From Halapricum sp. CBA1109 (lineage in GTDB: Archaea > Halobacteriota > Halobacteria > Halobacteriales > Haloarculaceae), in contig NZ_WPCA01000005.1 of NCBI RefSeq assembly GCF_009741825.1, positions 1 through 47,777 on the forward strand: a DNA stretch of 47,777 nucleotides. The letters run 5' to 3'. Of the stretch, positions 9,249 to 17,059 are shown in pieces. The notes under the pieces are model-generated. The model worked only from the letters and a program-made list of their open reading frames with translations, made no database searches and was not told the origin of the DNA. Each line of letters begins with the position of its first letter. Within the stretch, counting starts at the first letter, position 1. A program made the translations under genes and the position numbers.

Positions 9249-9485
9249 TCAGTCGGCAGTCGCCGGCTCCGCCTCGACGGTGTCAGACTCCAGTTCGTCG
9301 GTCAGCCCGTCCGCCAGCGCGAACACGGCGGCTTTGTGGTCGGTCTTCGACTTGTGAATCGATGTCGGCCGGACGCCCTGATCGGTGTACTCGTCGTGGT
9401 CGACGGTGTTGCCGGTGTTGCCCTCGTAGTGATCTTGTACCTGTGCGAGCAGGCCGTGAAGGTGAATGAGCTCCTGCTTCTTCAT
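9249..9485 (-). CDS. UPF0058 family protein
   Basis: This protein of 78 residues begins MKKQELIHLHGLLAQVQDHY, the characteristic opening of the archaeal UPF0058 family, whose role is unknown. An ATG two codons further upstream (9491) is possible. It is a small, probably helical cytoplasmic protein with an acidic C-terminus. It stands alone between the UPF0212 gene and the divergent aIF2-beta gene. Confidence 0.85.
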   Translation of the reverse strand: MKKQELIHLHGLLAQVQDHYEGNTGNTVDHDEYTDQGVRPTSIHKSKTDHKAAVFALADGLTDELESDTVEAEPATAD

Positions 9486-9637
9486 AGTCAACTCCTTCTT
9501 TCGGCTCGGGGATTATAGTAGTACCCTGAGTACTGTTACCAAACGACTGCCGTTATCGGGCATTTTATCGCAGTCTATTCACCGAAATCAGGGTGGACGA
9601 AAAACTACCTCACAGATAGAGGGGTCGGTCTGAAAGA

Positions 9638-9644
9638 CTTATAC
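9638..9644 (+). promoter_or_regulatory. TATA box of the aIF2-beta gene
   Basis: CTTATAC sits 24 bases before the ATG at 9668, giving a nearly leaderless transcript. The gap 9492-9667 is AT-rich and must also hold the divergent promoter of the UPF0058 gene. Confidence 0.5.
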
Positions 9645-9667
9645 ATCGAGGTCGGAAACGGATAGGT

Positions 9668-10072
9668 ATGGATTACGACGACATGCTCGACCGGGCTATC
9701 GAGGAGACGCCCGACATCGACGGCGGTAGCGAGCGGTTCGACGTGCCCGACCCCGAGGTCCGACAGGAGGGGAACGTCAGCGTCTACGAGAACTTCCAGT
9801 CGACGGTCGACCGCCTCGGACGCGAGGAGGACCACGTCGTGAAGTTCCTCCAGAACGAGGTGGGGACCAGCGGCCACATCGACGAGAGCGGGCGTGCGCG
9901 CCTCACCGGTGAGTTCAGCGAGCGCCGAATCCAGAACGCCCTCGACGCCTACGTCGAGGAGTTCGTCCTCTGTTCGGAGTGTGGGCTCCCCGACACGCAC
10001 ATCGTCCGCGAGCAAGGGGCGGTGTTGTTGCAGTGTGACGCCTGCGGCGCGCGGTCGGCGACGAGCAGCTAG
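9668..10072 (+). CDS. eif2b: translation initiation factor aIF2 subunit beta
   Basis: This is the beta subunit of the heterotrimeric initiation factor that carries initiator Met-tRNA to the small ribosomal subunit. The 134-residue protein has the usual N-terminal helix, the central domain around VVKFLQNEVGTSGHID, then RLTGEFSERRIQNALDAYVEEFVLC. It ends in a zinc ribbon with CSEC and CDAC separated by 17 residues. Length and motifs match archaeal orthologues. The stop codon interlocks through CTAG with the convergent small zinc-finger gene. Confidence 0.93.
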   Translation: MDYDDMLDRAIEETPDIDGGSERFDVPDPEVRQEGNVSVYENFQSTVDRLGREEDHVVKFLQNEVGTSGHIDESGRARLTGEFSERRIQNALDAYVEEFVLCSECGLPDTHIVREQGAVLLQCDACGARSATSS

Positions 10073-10251
10073 CTCCCGAGTCCTTTCAGCGTCTGGAGGT
10101 CGTGTTCGGTTCGCATAAACTCCGAGAGGTGGCGGGTCGCGTGACAGTTCGGGCAGTGGTACATCTCGTCCGGACCCGGTAGCGACCGCGGCGTCGACTC
10201 CCACTCCTTTGCACACTCCGGACAGAGCAGTCTGACGTACGCTTCTTCCAT
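10069..10251 (-). CDS. small haloarchaeal zinc-finger protein
   Basis: A 60-residue protein with CPEC and CPNC pairs 22 residues apart, giving a probable four-Cys zinc ribbon; it starts MEEAYVRLLCPECAKEWEST and ends in a short charged helix (EFMRTEHDLQTLKGLG). An ATG five codons upstream (10266) is also open. I recognise it as a common haloarchaeal family of unknown function, possibly DUF7836, though I am unsure of the number. Its stop interlocks with the aIF2-beta stop. Confidence 0.75.
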   Translation of the reverse strand: MEEAYVRLLCPECAKEWESTPRSLPGPDEMYHCPNCHATRHLSEFMRTEHDLQTLKGLGS

Positions 10252-10317
10252 GCCTACCAGTGACACGGCAGACCGGGATAAGCTTTGTCACGGGATGCCA
10301 CAGCGTCAGACGCCGCG

Positions 10318-10329
10318 ATAAATATATAT
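10318..10329 (+). promoter_or_regulatory. TATA box of the DUF7504-like gene
   Basis: ATAAATATATAT lies 36 bases before an ATG at 10365 and 77 bases before the ATG at 10406. The spacing favours translation from near 10365, as discussed in the findings. Confidence 0.5.
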
Positions 10330-10405
10330 CGGGCGCGTCGCATACCTCGAAGATACTGGGGAATATGGGACGGCAGACACAACCTTCGGGGGGGCCGAGG
10401 AGTCG

Positions 10406-10951
10406 ATGACTAGCCGCAGCGATGCACAGTCCGTCGGGGAGCAGTATCTCAGACTCGACGCCGGGACGCAGGCGCTGGTGGCGTGTGACTCGCTGCAACC
10501 GTCGCTGTCGCTGCTCCCGCCGTCGGCCTACAGCAACCTGCTGGTCGTCTCGCCGAAGTCGCCGCGGGCCGTCGAACGGACGATACGGGAGTCCGGCGGC
10601 GACGTCGCGAACGTCGGTCACCTGCCGCTGGCGTCGACGGCCCACGGCTACGACGGGCCGATGTGGACCGCAAAGGCCATCGACCCGAGCGACCTGACGG
10701 GACTCAGTATGCAGTACAGCCGCGCTATCGAGGCGCTGGCGGCTGACCACGGCTGGGTCCTGTTCGACGAGTTCAACGCGCTGTTGCTGTACTGTGACAG
10801 CGACCGCGTCGTCCGGTTTCTCAACCACACCGCCCGACAGACGCGAGAAGCGTCCCTCCGCGGTGTCTACACTGTCGTCCGGGACGCGATGGACGACACG
10901 ACGTTCGCAAGTCTGCGCAACGTCGTCGACACGGACGTCGACGCCCGTTAG
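10406..10951 (+). CDS. DUF7504-like protein (degenerate RecA/KaiC fold)
   Basis: This 181-residue haloarchaeal protein has an alternating strand-helix pattern: ALVACDSLQP, SNLLVVSPKSPRAVERTI, a loop with LTGLSMQYSRAIEALA, WVLFDEFNALLLYCDSDRVV and then LRGVYTVVRDAMDD. This arrangement recalls RecA-superfamily domains, but there is no Walker A motif, so ATP hydrolysis is unlikely. Members are often found near signalling genes; the function is unknown. A seven-G run at 10388-10394 lies just upstream. One added G would fuse the short ORF at 10365 in frame, giving a start MGRQTQPSGGAEES. The stop interlocks with thioredoxin through TTAG. Confidence 0.65.
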   Translation: MTSRSDAQSVGEQYLRLDAGTQALVACDSLQPSLSLLPPSAYSNLLVVSPKSPRAVERTIRESGGDVANVGHLPLASTAHGYDGPMWTAKAIDPSDLTGLSMQYSRAIEALAADHGWVLFDEFNALLLYCDSDRVVRFLNHTARQTREASLRGVYTVVRDAMDDTTFASLRNVVDTDVDAR

Positions 10952-11334
10952 CTGGCCTGTCGTTCGATCAGGTCGACGTAGAAGGACTTGTCCCTGACGC
11001 CGACGACCTGTTCGACCTGCTCCCCGCCGGCGAACAGGACGAGCGTCGGAACGCCGCGGACACCGTACTGGCCGGCCAGCGACTGCAGAGCGTCGATGTC
11101 CACCTTCGCGACGACGGCCGCCGTCTCGGCCGCTATCTCTTCCATCGTCGGCTCCAGCATCTGGCAGGGGCCACACCAGTCGGCGTAGAAGTCGACCAGT
11201 ACCACGTCGTGGTCGGCGGTCAACTCGTCGAGGTGGTCACCGCTCTCGACGTGGACCGGTTCGTCCGGGGTGTTCGCCGTCTGCTGTAACTGCTCGCGTT
11301 TCTGTGCTTTGATGTCCTCTATGTCGTCTGCCAT
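10948..11334 (-). CDS. trxA: thioredoxin
   Basis: This 128-residue thioredoxin-fold protein has the active site DFYADWCGPCQ (Cys 54 and 57) and the cis-Pro segment YGVRGVPTLVLF. It should act as a cytoplasmic thiol-disulfide reductase. The ~30 acidic and Gln-rich residues before the fold are a haloarchaeal extension. I chose ATG 11334 (MADDIEDIKAQ) over the upstream start at 11394 because a TATA element lies 24 bases before it. Confidence 0.92.
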   Translation of the reverse strand: MADDIEDIKAQKREQLQQTANTPDEPVHVESGDHLDELTADHDVVLVDFYADWCGPCQMLEPTMEEIAAETAAVVAKVDIDALQSLAGQYGVRGVPTLVLFAGGEQVEQVVGVRDKSFYVDLIERQAS

Positions 11335-11357
11335 ACCTCCCGGTACGTGCCCAACCC

Positions 11358-11365
11358 GTATAATA
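11358..11365 (-). promoter_or_regulatory. TATA box of the thioredoxin gene
   Basis: The minus strand reads TATTATAC 24 bases before the thioredoxin ATG at 11334. A second AT-rich stretch follows at 11376-11386. The rest of the gap to 11538 is AT-rich with no recognisable gene. Confidence 0.5.
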
Positions 11366-11538
11366 GTTGTGCCAGTAATATACAATACCACCACGGGGTT
11401 ACCAATCGGAAACCGGCCTCAAACCATACCCATCCGTATAAGAAGCTATTTCCCGGAATTAGAATTGCCCTGAAATAACAATATTGCACCGAGAGGGAGG
11501 GACCCGGACACCCGGTCCGGCGGTTGTCGGGGTCAGGC

Positions 11539-11766
11539 TCAGACGAGTGCCAGCGGGAGGCCGAAGATAACGGCGAGGCCGACGACCAGGACGACGACGC
11601 CGGTCAGGACCTGTCCGGTCGTGTACTCGCTCTGTGGGGCCGTGCTTCGGAGCGGCGGTGCCTTGGCGGGGATGGAGACGTTCTCGGGGTCGTAGTCTGG
11701 CCGGTCGCTCCCGTGGTCGTGGTCGTCGTGGTCGTCGTGGGTCGTGTCGTGGTCGTCCTCGGTCAT
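11539..11766 (-). CDS. small His/Asp-rich single-pass membrane protein
   Basis: The 75 residues divide into a remarkable N-terminus rich in His and Asp (MTEDDHDTTHDDHDDHDHG), a linker, and one C-terminal membrane helix (about 52-72, TGVVVLVVGLAVIFGLPLAL). Similar short proteins are frequent in haloarchaea, in families such as DUF7550, and have no known role. The His-Asp segment could bind divalent metal, but that is inference. It faces hisF divergently. Confidence 0.65.
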   Translation of the reverse strand: MTEDDHDTTHDDHDDHDHGSDRPDYDPENVSIPAKAPPLRSTAPQSEYTTGQVLTGVVVLVVGLAVIFGLPLALV

Positions 11767-11868
11767 ACTCGGTCGTTCGGCCAGCGGCGGTTTCTAACTA
11801 ACGGAACACTGCGGCGACACTGACGCCGAGCGAAACCGTATTGGGCGCTTGTGGCGAACCACTACGCA

Positions 11869-12681
11869 ATGCTGACAAAGCGGATCATCCCGTGCATCGA
11901 CGTCGACATCGACGACGACGGGGAGGCGGCGGTGTACACGGGCGTCAACTTCGAGGACTTGGAGTACACCGGCGACCCGGTGGAGATGGCCAAACGCTAC
12001 AACCGCGCCGGGGCCGACGAGTTCGTCTTCCTCGACATCACTGCCTCCGCGGAGGGCCGGGAGACGATGCTCGACACCGTCGGCCAGGTCGCCGACGAGG
12101 TGTTCATCCCGCTGACCGTCGGCGGGGGGATCCGGACCCGCGAGGACATCAAGGAGACGCTCCGGGCGGGCGCGGACAAGGTGTCGATCAACTCCGGCGC
12201 TATCGCCAACCCCGACCTCATCGAGGAGGGCGCGCGCTCGTTTGGCAACCAGTGTATCGTCATCTCCGTCGACGCACGGCGGCGCTTCGACGAGGGCGGC
12301 GAGCACTACGTCGAGGTCGACGGCGAATCCTGCTGGTTCGAGTGTACCGTCAAGGGCGGCCGCGAGGGGACCGATCTGGACGTGATCGAGTGGGCCCGGG
12401 AGGCCGAGGAGCGCGGCGCTGGCGAGTTGTTCGTCAACTCCATCGACGCCGACGGCACCAAGGAGGGCTACGACATCCCGCTGACGAAGGCCGTCTGTGA
12501 CAGCGTTTCGACGCCCGTCATCGCCTCCTCGGGCTGTGGCGGTCCCGAAGATATGTACGAGGTGTTCACCGAGGCCGGTGCCGACGCCGGGCTAGCCGCG
12601 TCTATCTTCCACTTCGAGGAGTACTCCATCTCGCGGGTCAAAGAGTACCTCGACGAGCGCGGGATTCCGGTTCGGCTGTAG
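11869..12681 (+). CDS. hisF: imidazole glycerol phosphate synthase subunit HisF
   Basis: HisF is the cyclase half of the HisH-HisF complex. It uses ammonia from HisH to convert PRFAR to imidazole glycerol phosphate and AICAR. The 270-residue TIM barrel begins [13 protein letters not shown] with the catalytic Asp, and shows [22 protein letters not shown] and the second catalytic Asp in [15 protein letters not shown], then [16 protein letters not shown] six codons upstream (11851) is less likely. No other his gene is present here, so the pathway is dispersed as is usual in haloarchaea. Confidence 0.96.
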   Translation: MLTKRIIPCIDVDIDDDGEAAVYTGVNFEDLEYTGDPVEMAKRYNRAGADEFVFLDITASAEGRETMLDTVGQVADEVFIPLTVGGGIRTREDIKETLRAGADKVSINSGAIANPDLIEEGARSFGNQCIVISVDARRRFDEGGEHYVEVDGESCWFECTVKGGREGTDLDVIEWAREAEERGAGELFVNSIDADGTKEGYDIPLTKAVCDSVSTPVIASSGCGGPEDMYEVFTEAGADAGLAASIFHFEEYSISRVKEYLDERGIPVRL

Positions 12682-12743
12682 TTCGGGACGGACGACACGC
12701 CGGAGGCGATGCCTTTTCCTCGCCGCCACCCCGATGGCAAACG

Positions 12744-13562
12744 ATGAAATGGCGCTGTCCACAGTGTGGGAAACCCCACGAGCGCAACGACCCACCCTGT
12801 GACAACTGTGGGCACCACAAACTCGAGGAAGCTGTCGTCCCGACCGCCTCCGCCGGCGACGACTACGAACAGTTCGCGTGGGCCTGCACGGAGTGTGGCC
12901 GGGTCCACCAGCGGAACAGTCCGCCCTGCAAGCGGTGTGGTAACCCCCACTTCGAGAAGCAGTCGATGGAGTTCGACGACACCGAGGTCGGGAGCGTCCC
13001 GAGCTACCGGGAGTTGATCGGCCGCTTCGAGGCCGCGGTCATCGTCGCCGTCGTCGCCCTCGTCGCCGTGTTCGGGCTGGGGCTCCTCGGTGTCATCCAA
13101 GTCCCGGGTATCCTCCCGCTCGGGACGCCCGCCGTCAGCGACGTGCCGGGCGAGAACACGACCTACGGCAACGTCTCGATGGCCGACATCGAGGCGAACG
13201 TGACCGCCGACATCGACGCCCAGCGGACCGGGCCACCGCTGGAACGCGACGATGGACTCGACGACGTAGCCACGTACGTCACCAGACGAACAGTCAAGAA
13301 CAACTACACCGACGAAAACCGGCCCGTGACCGAACGGGACATCCGACGGTTCGAGACGGACTGTTCGTCGACGCCGGGCGCGCTCACCCGGACGGTGTCG
13401 GGTGTAAGCGGCGACAAGACGGCGGTGACGCTGGCGCAGTCGCTCGGGTTCGGTGACGATCCGGACGTGATCGACCCCACCGACAGTGAAGTGACAAAGG
13501 CCGGCGTCGACGCCCACGTCGGGCCGGACGGACGGCTGTTCGTCACCGTCGCGTACTGTTAG
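12744..13562 (+). CDS. double zinc ribbon-membrane anchor-SCP-like protein
   Basis: This 272-residue protein starts with two zinc ribbons, with CxxC pairs at residues 5/8, 19/22, 48/51 and 62/65. One membrane helix follows at about 96-118. The ~150-residue remainder is probably outside the cell. It has spaced helices and a terminal strand [18 protein letters not shown] that resembles the end of SCP/CAP domains, but the usual active-site His residues of that family are not visible, so I regard it as a degenerate or only distantly related fold. The function is unknown. Its stop interlocks with rpoL on the opposite strand. Confidence 0.65.
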   Translation: MKWRCPQCGKPHERNDPPCDNCGHHKLEEAVVPTASAGDDYEQFAWACTECGRVHQRNSPPCKRCGNPHFEKQSMEFDDTEVGSVPSYRELIGRFEAAVIVAVVALVAVFGLGLLGVIQVPGILPLGTPAVSDVPGENTTYGNVSMADIEANVTADIDAQRTGPPLERDDGLDDVATYVTRRTVKNNYTDENRPVTERDIRRFETDCSSTPGALTRTVSGVSGDKTAVTLAQSLGFGDDPDVIDPTDSEVTKAGVDAHVGPDGRLFVTVAYC

Positions 13563-13843
13563 ATGGCGGCGTCGTAGGCCTCGGTCAGCGCGGTCGTCTT
13601 CTCGATGACGCGGTCGGTCCCGGCCTCCAGCGCGCTCAGCGCGTCCGTGTCGTCCTCGGTCTTGATCGTCAACACCGGGTCGGTCTGGCCGCCGGACTGC
13701 TCGGGGTTCATGTCGTAGGTCGCCGCGGCGACGCCCTCGGTCTCTAACAGCGCACCCTTGAGCACGTTCATGAAGGTGTGGTCCTCGCCAGTGATCTCGA
13801 TAGAGAGGCTCGTGTCGTCTTTCTCGATGACCCGCAGGTCCAT
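13559..13843 (-). CDS. rpoL: DNA-directed RNA polymerase subunit L (Rpo11)
   Basis: This 94-residue subunit pairs with RpoD to form the alpha-like platform on which archaeal RNA polymerase assembles. The sequence has the family's opening strands [20 protein letters not shown], followed by [14 protein letters not shown] and a strand PVLTIKT before the C-terminal helix. Length and order match archaeal Rpo11. It is transcribed alone, between two genes of the opposite strand. Confidence 0.9.
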   Translation of the reverse strand: MDLRVIEKDDTSLSIEITGEDHTFMNVLKGALLETEGVAAATYDMNPEQSGGQTDPVLTIKTEDDTDALSALEAGTDRVIEKTTALTEAYDAAI

Positions 13844-13936
13844 ACTCTACTGTTCGTGGGCGGGCGAAAAACGCTTACGAACCAGCCGGACGGGACGGCC
13901 GAAGATGCTATTACCCGTTCCCCGGTAGGGGGTGGT

Positions 13937-15112
13937 ATGTGCGGTTGGAGACGAAGAGTCGTCGCGGCCGTCGTCGCGGTGGTCGTCCTCGCGCCGTTGC
14001 TATCGGAGACGTTCCGCGGAGCGGTCGCCGTCGCGCGGGCGGTCGGTGACACCGTCAGTCGGAACGTCGGCCAGTCGATTCCACGGCCCGTCTTGATTGC
14101 GGCGGGGCTGATACTGTTTTTGGTCGTCTCCTTCGCGGTCATCTTCGGCCTCGTCCGCCTGTTCACGGAGGTCGGTGCGGCCAGCGGCGAGCGTCTCGCG
14201 ACCACGTACGACCGACTGACGCCCGACTCGCCACAGACGAAGGCGCTCGCCTTCATGGTCGTGTTCGTCGTGGTGTTCATCGGCGGTCTCGGCGTCGCGG
14301 CACCGTGGTTCGCCAACACGCTGGTCGAAGACTCCGGTATCGACGACGTCGTCAGCGACATCGAGGACGCCCGCTACGAGGGGCAACTCGAGGAGCTGTT
14401 CGCGGACGACGGCGTCGGGAGCGACAGCCCCACGGTGTCGAAGGCGCCGACGAACACGACCGACAGCGACGGCGACGGCTTCCCCGACGCGTGGGAGGAG
14501 GCCGGCGTGACGCCGTGGGGGATGGACCTCTCGACCGCGAGCCCGGACCGGATGGACCTCTACGTCCAGTTCAACTACGGGGCGAACGTGACGGGGATGA
14601 CCGAGTCCGAGCGCCAGCAACTCCGCAGCGTCTGGAACACGATGCCCATCGAGAACCCCGACGGGTCGAGCGGCATCGACCTCCACATCGTCGACGCCGG
14701 CGACACCGCCGGCCGACTCAACCGGTCGGTCGATATCGGGTCGAGCGACAGAGTCGACCGGTTCTACACCCGGGAGTTGCTCGGGGACCGGTACTGTGGC
14801 TACCACCAAGTCGTCCTCGGCGACGTCGGTGACACGAACCGCATCGGCTACAGCGAGACGCCGGGCTACGCGTCGGTGCTTGACGGCGGCCAGTTCGACG
14901 GCTACGACGGCGAGGTGACCTTCCGCGTCGCGATGGTAACACACGCCCTGTTGCACAACGTCGTCGGCCCCGTCGAGGACGGGACCCACACCGACGGCGG
15001 ATGGCTCGACTACCCGGACCCGGACAACGAGGCACTGACCGACGCGGTCGCCGAACGGATCGACGGCGAAGGGTTCGTCACGACGCAGAACTACCGCGAG
15101 GAGTGCACCTAG
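13937..15112 (+). CDS. membrane protein with Ca-binding-type repeat and degenerate protease-like region
   Basis: From ATG 13937 the protein has 391 residues. Three membrane helices lie near 8-25, 50-75 and 98-125. Then comes a D-rich calcium-type segment DSDGDGFPDAWEEAG (about 176), as found next to secreted haloarchaeal hydrolases, and a domain of about 200 residues. This contains MVTHALLHNVVG (about 335), positioned like an HExxH zinc helix but with Ala-Leu-Leu in the middle, so the catalytic Glu is missing. I do not recognise a named family; a membrane-bound inactive metalloprotease relative is a guess. The stop interlocks with the regulator gene. Confidence 0.6.
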   Translation: MCGWRRRVVAAVVAVVVLAPLLSETFRGAVAVARAVGDTVSRNVGQSIPRPVLIAAGLILFLVVSFAVIFGLVRLFTEVGAASGERLATTYDRLTPDSPQTKALAFMVVFVVVFIGGLGVAAPWFANTLVEDSGIDDVVSDIEDARYEGQLEELFADDGVGSDSPTVSKAPTNTTDSDGDGFPDAWEEAGVTPWGMDLSTASPDRMDLYVQFNYGANVTGMTESERQQLRSVWNTMPIENPDGSSGIDLHIVDAGDTAGRLNRSVDIGSSDRVDRFYTRELLGDRYCGYHQVVLGDVGDTNRIGYSETPGYASVLDGGQFDGYDGEVTFRVAMVTHALLHNVVGPVEDGTHTDGGWLDYPDPDNEALTDAVAERIDGEGFVTTQNYREECT

Positions 15113-15816
15113 AGGAACGCCCGGTGGGCCTGTCTGGTCTCGGCGAGGTCGCCGTCGGCGACCGCCAGCGCGAACCCGTCGATGCGCGCGAGGTCGGTCG
15201 CGTGCTCCCAGACGTCGTCGGGACCGATACCGTGGAGAACGACGGCGTTCGGCGTCGGGTTGACGACACGCATCGCCACCAGCGGCGACTCCCCGCGAGT
15301 GACGTTGGTGAACACCAGCGCGCGGTTGGCACTCTGGCCGTACAGCCGATAGAACTCCTCGCTAGAGAGTCTGGTTATCGCCTCGATGCTGTCGATGATC
15401 GTGTGCCCCGCGATAGTGTCCTGTGAGCCCGCGACTAGTTCGGTCGCCCCGACCGCGTCGTAGTACCGCGACAGCGGGACGGTCGCCGGATACTCCCGCA
15501 GGTCTAACACCACGTCCGTGTCGAACCCGGCCGAGAGGAGTCGCTCGTGTCGGCGGACGTGACTTCCGCCCCGGCGCTGGTCTATCTCGATCAGACCCGT
15601 CACCAACCGTCGAACCACGGCGATACCGGGGTTGTCCCGGCGGCCGCTCTCGTAGTCCGAGATCACCGACGAGGAGATGTCGAGGTTGTCGGCCAGTTCA
15701 GTCTGGGTTATCTCGAAGTCGGTCCGCCACTTCCGGATGGTCGCACCCACGTCGTCGCTGATCGCTATCTCCCCGGCGATTCGTTCGGCCAGCGTCCGGC
15801 GTGCGGCCTCGTCCAT
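15109..15816 (-). CDS. XRE-family HTH transcriptional regulator
   Basis: With the start at 15816 (MDEAARRTLAERIAGEI) the protein has 235 residues. The helix-turn-helix lies at about 30-68, with ITQTELADNLDISSSVISDYESGRR, a textbook Cro/C1-type motif. The C-terminal ~150 residues form an alpha/beta domain with FYRLYGQSANRALVFTNV and ESPLVAMRVVNPTPNAVVLHG that may sense a ligand; archaeal regulators of this layout are common but uncharacterised. An in-frame ATG 33 codons upstream (15915) would add a basic, non-conserved extension. Target genes are unknown. Confidence 0.8.
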   Translation of the reverse strand: MDEAARRTLAERIAGEIAISDDVGATIRKWRTDFEITQTELADNLDISSSVISDYESGRRDNPGIAVVRRLVTGLIEIDQRRGGSHVRRHERLLSAGFDTDVVLDLREYPATVPLSRYYDAVGATELVAGSQDTIAGHTIIDSIEAITRLSSEEFYRLYGQSANRALVFTNVTRGESPLVAMRVVNPTPNAVVLHGIGPDDVWEHATDLARIDGFALAVADGDLAETRQAHRAFL

Positions 15817-15929
15817 ACCTTCTCGTCGTCGGGGAGCGCCAAACCACTGTCGAACCGCAGTCACGACAGTTGCCGAACCGGTCCGTCGCAATCGAGCAGT
15901 CCCCGTTTCTCTCACCGACGGAGCTGAGA

Positions 15930-15936
15930 TTTATAC
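15930..15936 (+). promoter_or_regulatory. TATA box of the small membrane protein gene
   Basis: TTTATAC sits 24 bases before the ATG at 15960, supporting that start and a leaderless transcript. Confidence 0.5.
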
Positions 15937-15959
15937 GATTCGGGGGCCATCCGACGCGT

Positions 15960-16402
15960 ATGAACGCGGGGACGACCGTTTCACTCGCGCTCGCGGCGGG
16001 GCTCGTCGCGGTTCTGGGCGTCATCATCAGGTACTTCGGGATGGTGCATCTGATCGCCGGATACGACGCCGAGCGCGTCACCGACGAGGAGGGACTGGCG
16101 GATTTCGTCGGGTTGAACGCACTCTACGTCGCCGCCATCACCGGGGTCGTCGCCGTCGTGGAGTACACGCGACCGTTCGGGGGGTCCCGTGCGGTCTGGA
16201 TCCTCTACGTCCTCGGCGTTGTACTACTGACCGTACGGATGGTTCGCGGTGCGCGCCGGTACGAGACGGCCGGGAGACCAGTGCAGGTACCGCGCTGGGA
16301 CCCCGAGACGCGCCGGGAGGCGCGTCCCAAGGGATATATCGACCCGTCACTCACAGTCGGCTATGCCCTCGACAGTCGTTCACGTATCACTCGCCGGGCT
16401 GA
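15960..16402 (+). CDS. small DUF3784-like membrane protein, 3' end unresolved
   Basis: The protein starts MNAGTTVSLALAAGLVAVLG and has three membrane helices (about 5-25, 52-67 and 79-97), with the short motif GYDAER in the first loop, as in DUF3784-type proteins of ~100-120 residues. The function is unknown. No stop codon occurs in any forward frame before the ATG of the next gene at 16363. The frame used here stays open to 17078 across that gene, and the first stop in another frame is at 16402. I give 16402 as a nominal end, which needs one frameshift; the true end is uncertain. Confidence 0.5.
16333..16339 (+). promoter_or_regulatory. TATA box of the DUF457-type gene
   Basis: GATATAT ends 24 bases before the ATG at 16363, so this gene appears to have its own promoter inside the tail of the preceding gene. 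Confidence 0.45.
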
Positions 16403-17052
16403 TCGCGGCCGGGTTGCTCGGCCGGGCCTTCGAGTGGCGGTCGCTGGCCGTCGTCGTCGTCGCCGCGACGGTGTTCGTCGACCTCGACGTGTTCCTCGGG
16501 TGGTGGATCGGTGGCGCCCACCGCGCGGCCTTCCACACCCTGTTGCTCCCGGCGCTGCTCGCCGGGCTGATCGTCTACGACACCCGCTACCGGGAGGCGT
16601 CGGTCCTCCGGTCGCGGTTCGCGGCCGGCCCGCGCATCGCGTGGGTGACCGTCGCGGCCGTCACGTTCGGCGCTATCGGCCCCGACCTCTTTTTCAACGG
16701 CGTCAACGTCTTCTACCCCGTCCACGACCAGTTCTACAAACTCAACGGCGAGGTCCTGCTGTCGAACCAGCGTGGGTTCGTTCAGACCTTCGTGGACCTC
16801 TCGCCGCCGGAACCCAACGGCTCGAACGCCACGAACGCGACCACGCCCACCGGCGGCGAGGGCGAGAGCGGGGCCGTCGGCTCGACCGAGGAGGTCCACT
16901 ACCGGACCGGCGTCGACCCGAGCAGGGGCGAAGAGTCCGCGAACGTCGAGCGCGTCTTCCCCGTCGTCCGGTCGGGCCAGCAGGCGCTGGTCGTCCTCAC
17001 GAGCGCCTTCGTCGTCGGGTCGCGGCTCCTCGGGACCCGACGGAGCCGGTAG
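16363..17052 (+). CDS. DUF457-type metal-dependent hydrolase-like membrane protein
   Basis: This 229-residue membrane protein begins MPSTVVHVSLAGLIAAGLLG and contains VFVDLDVFLGWW and GGAHRAAFHTLLLPALLAG; the spaced His and Asp residues at membrane edges match the predicted metal site of the YdjM/DUF457 family. A second group follows in GAIGPDLFFNGVNVFYPVHD. A low-complexity Asn/Thr/Gly loop near 150-170 precedes a last membrane helix. Members are assumed to be membrane-bound hydrolases, but no substrate is established. A TATA element lies directly upstream. Confidence 0.8.
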   Translation: MPSTVVHVSLAGLIAAGLLGRAFEWRSLAVVVVAATVFVDLDVFLGWWIGGAHRAAFHTLLLPALLAGLIVYDTRYREASVLRSRFAAGPRIAWVTVAAVTFGAIGPDLFFNGVNVFYPVHDQFYKLNGEVLLSNQRGFVQTFVDLSPPEPNGSNATNATTPTGGEGESGAVGSTEEVHYRTGVDPSRGEESANVERVFPVVRSGQQALVVLTSAFVVGSRLLGTRRSR

Positions 17053-17059
17053 CTACAAA

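Noticed and set aside
11700-11765. Short tandem repeat of GTCGTGGTCGTC type
   Set aside because: It is coding sequence for the His/Asp-rich N-terminus and varies like codons, not like a satellite repeat.
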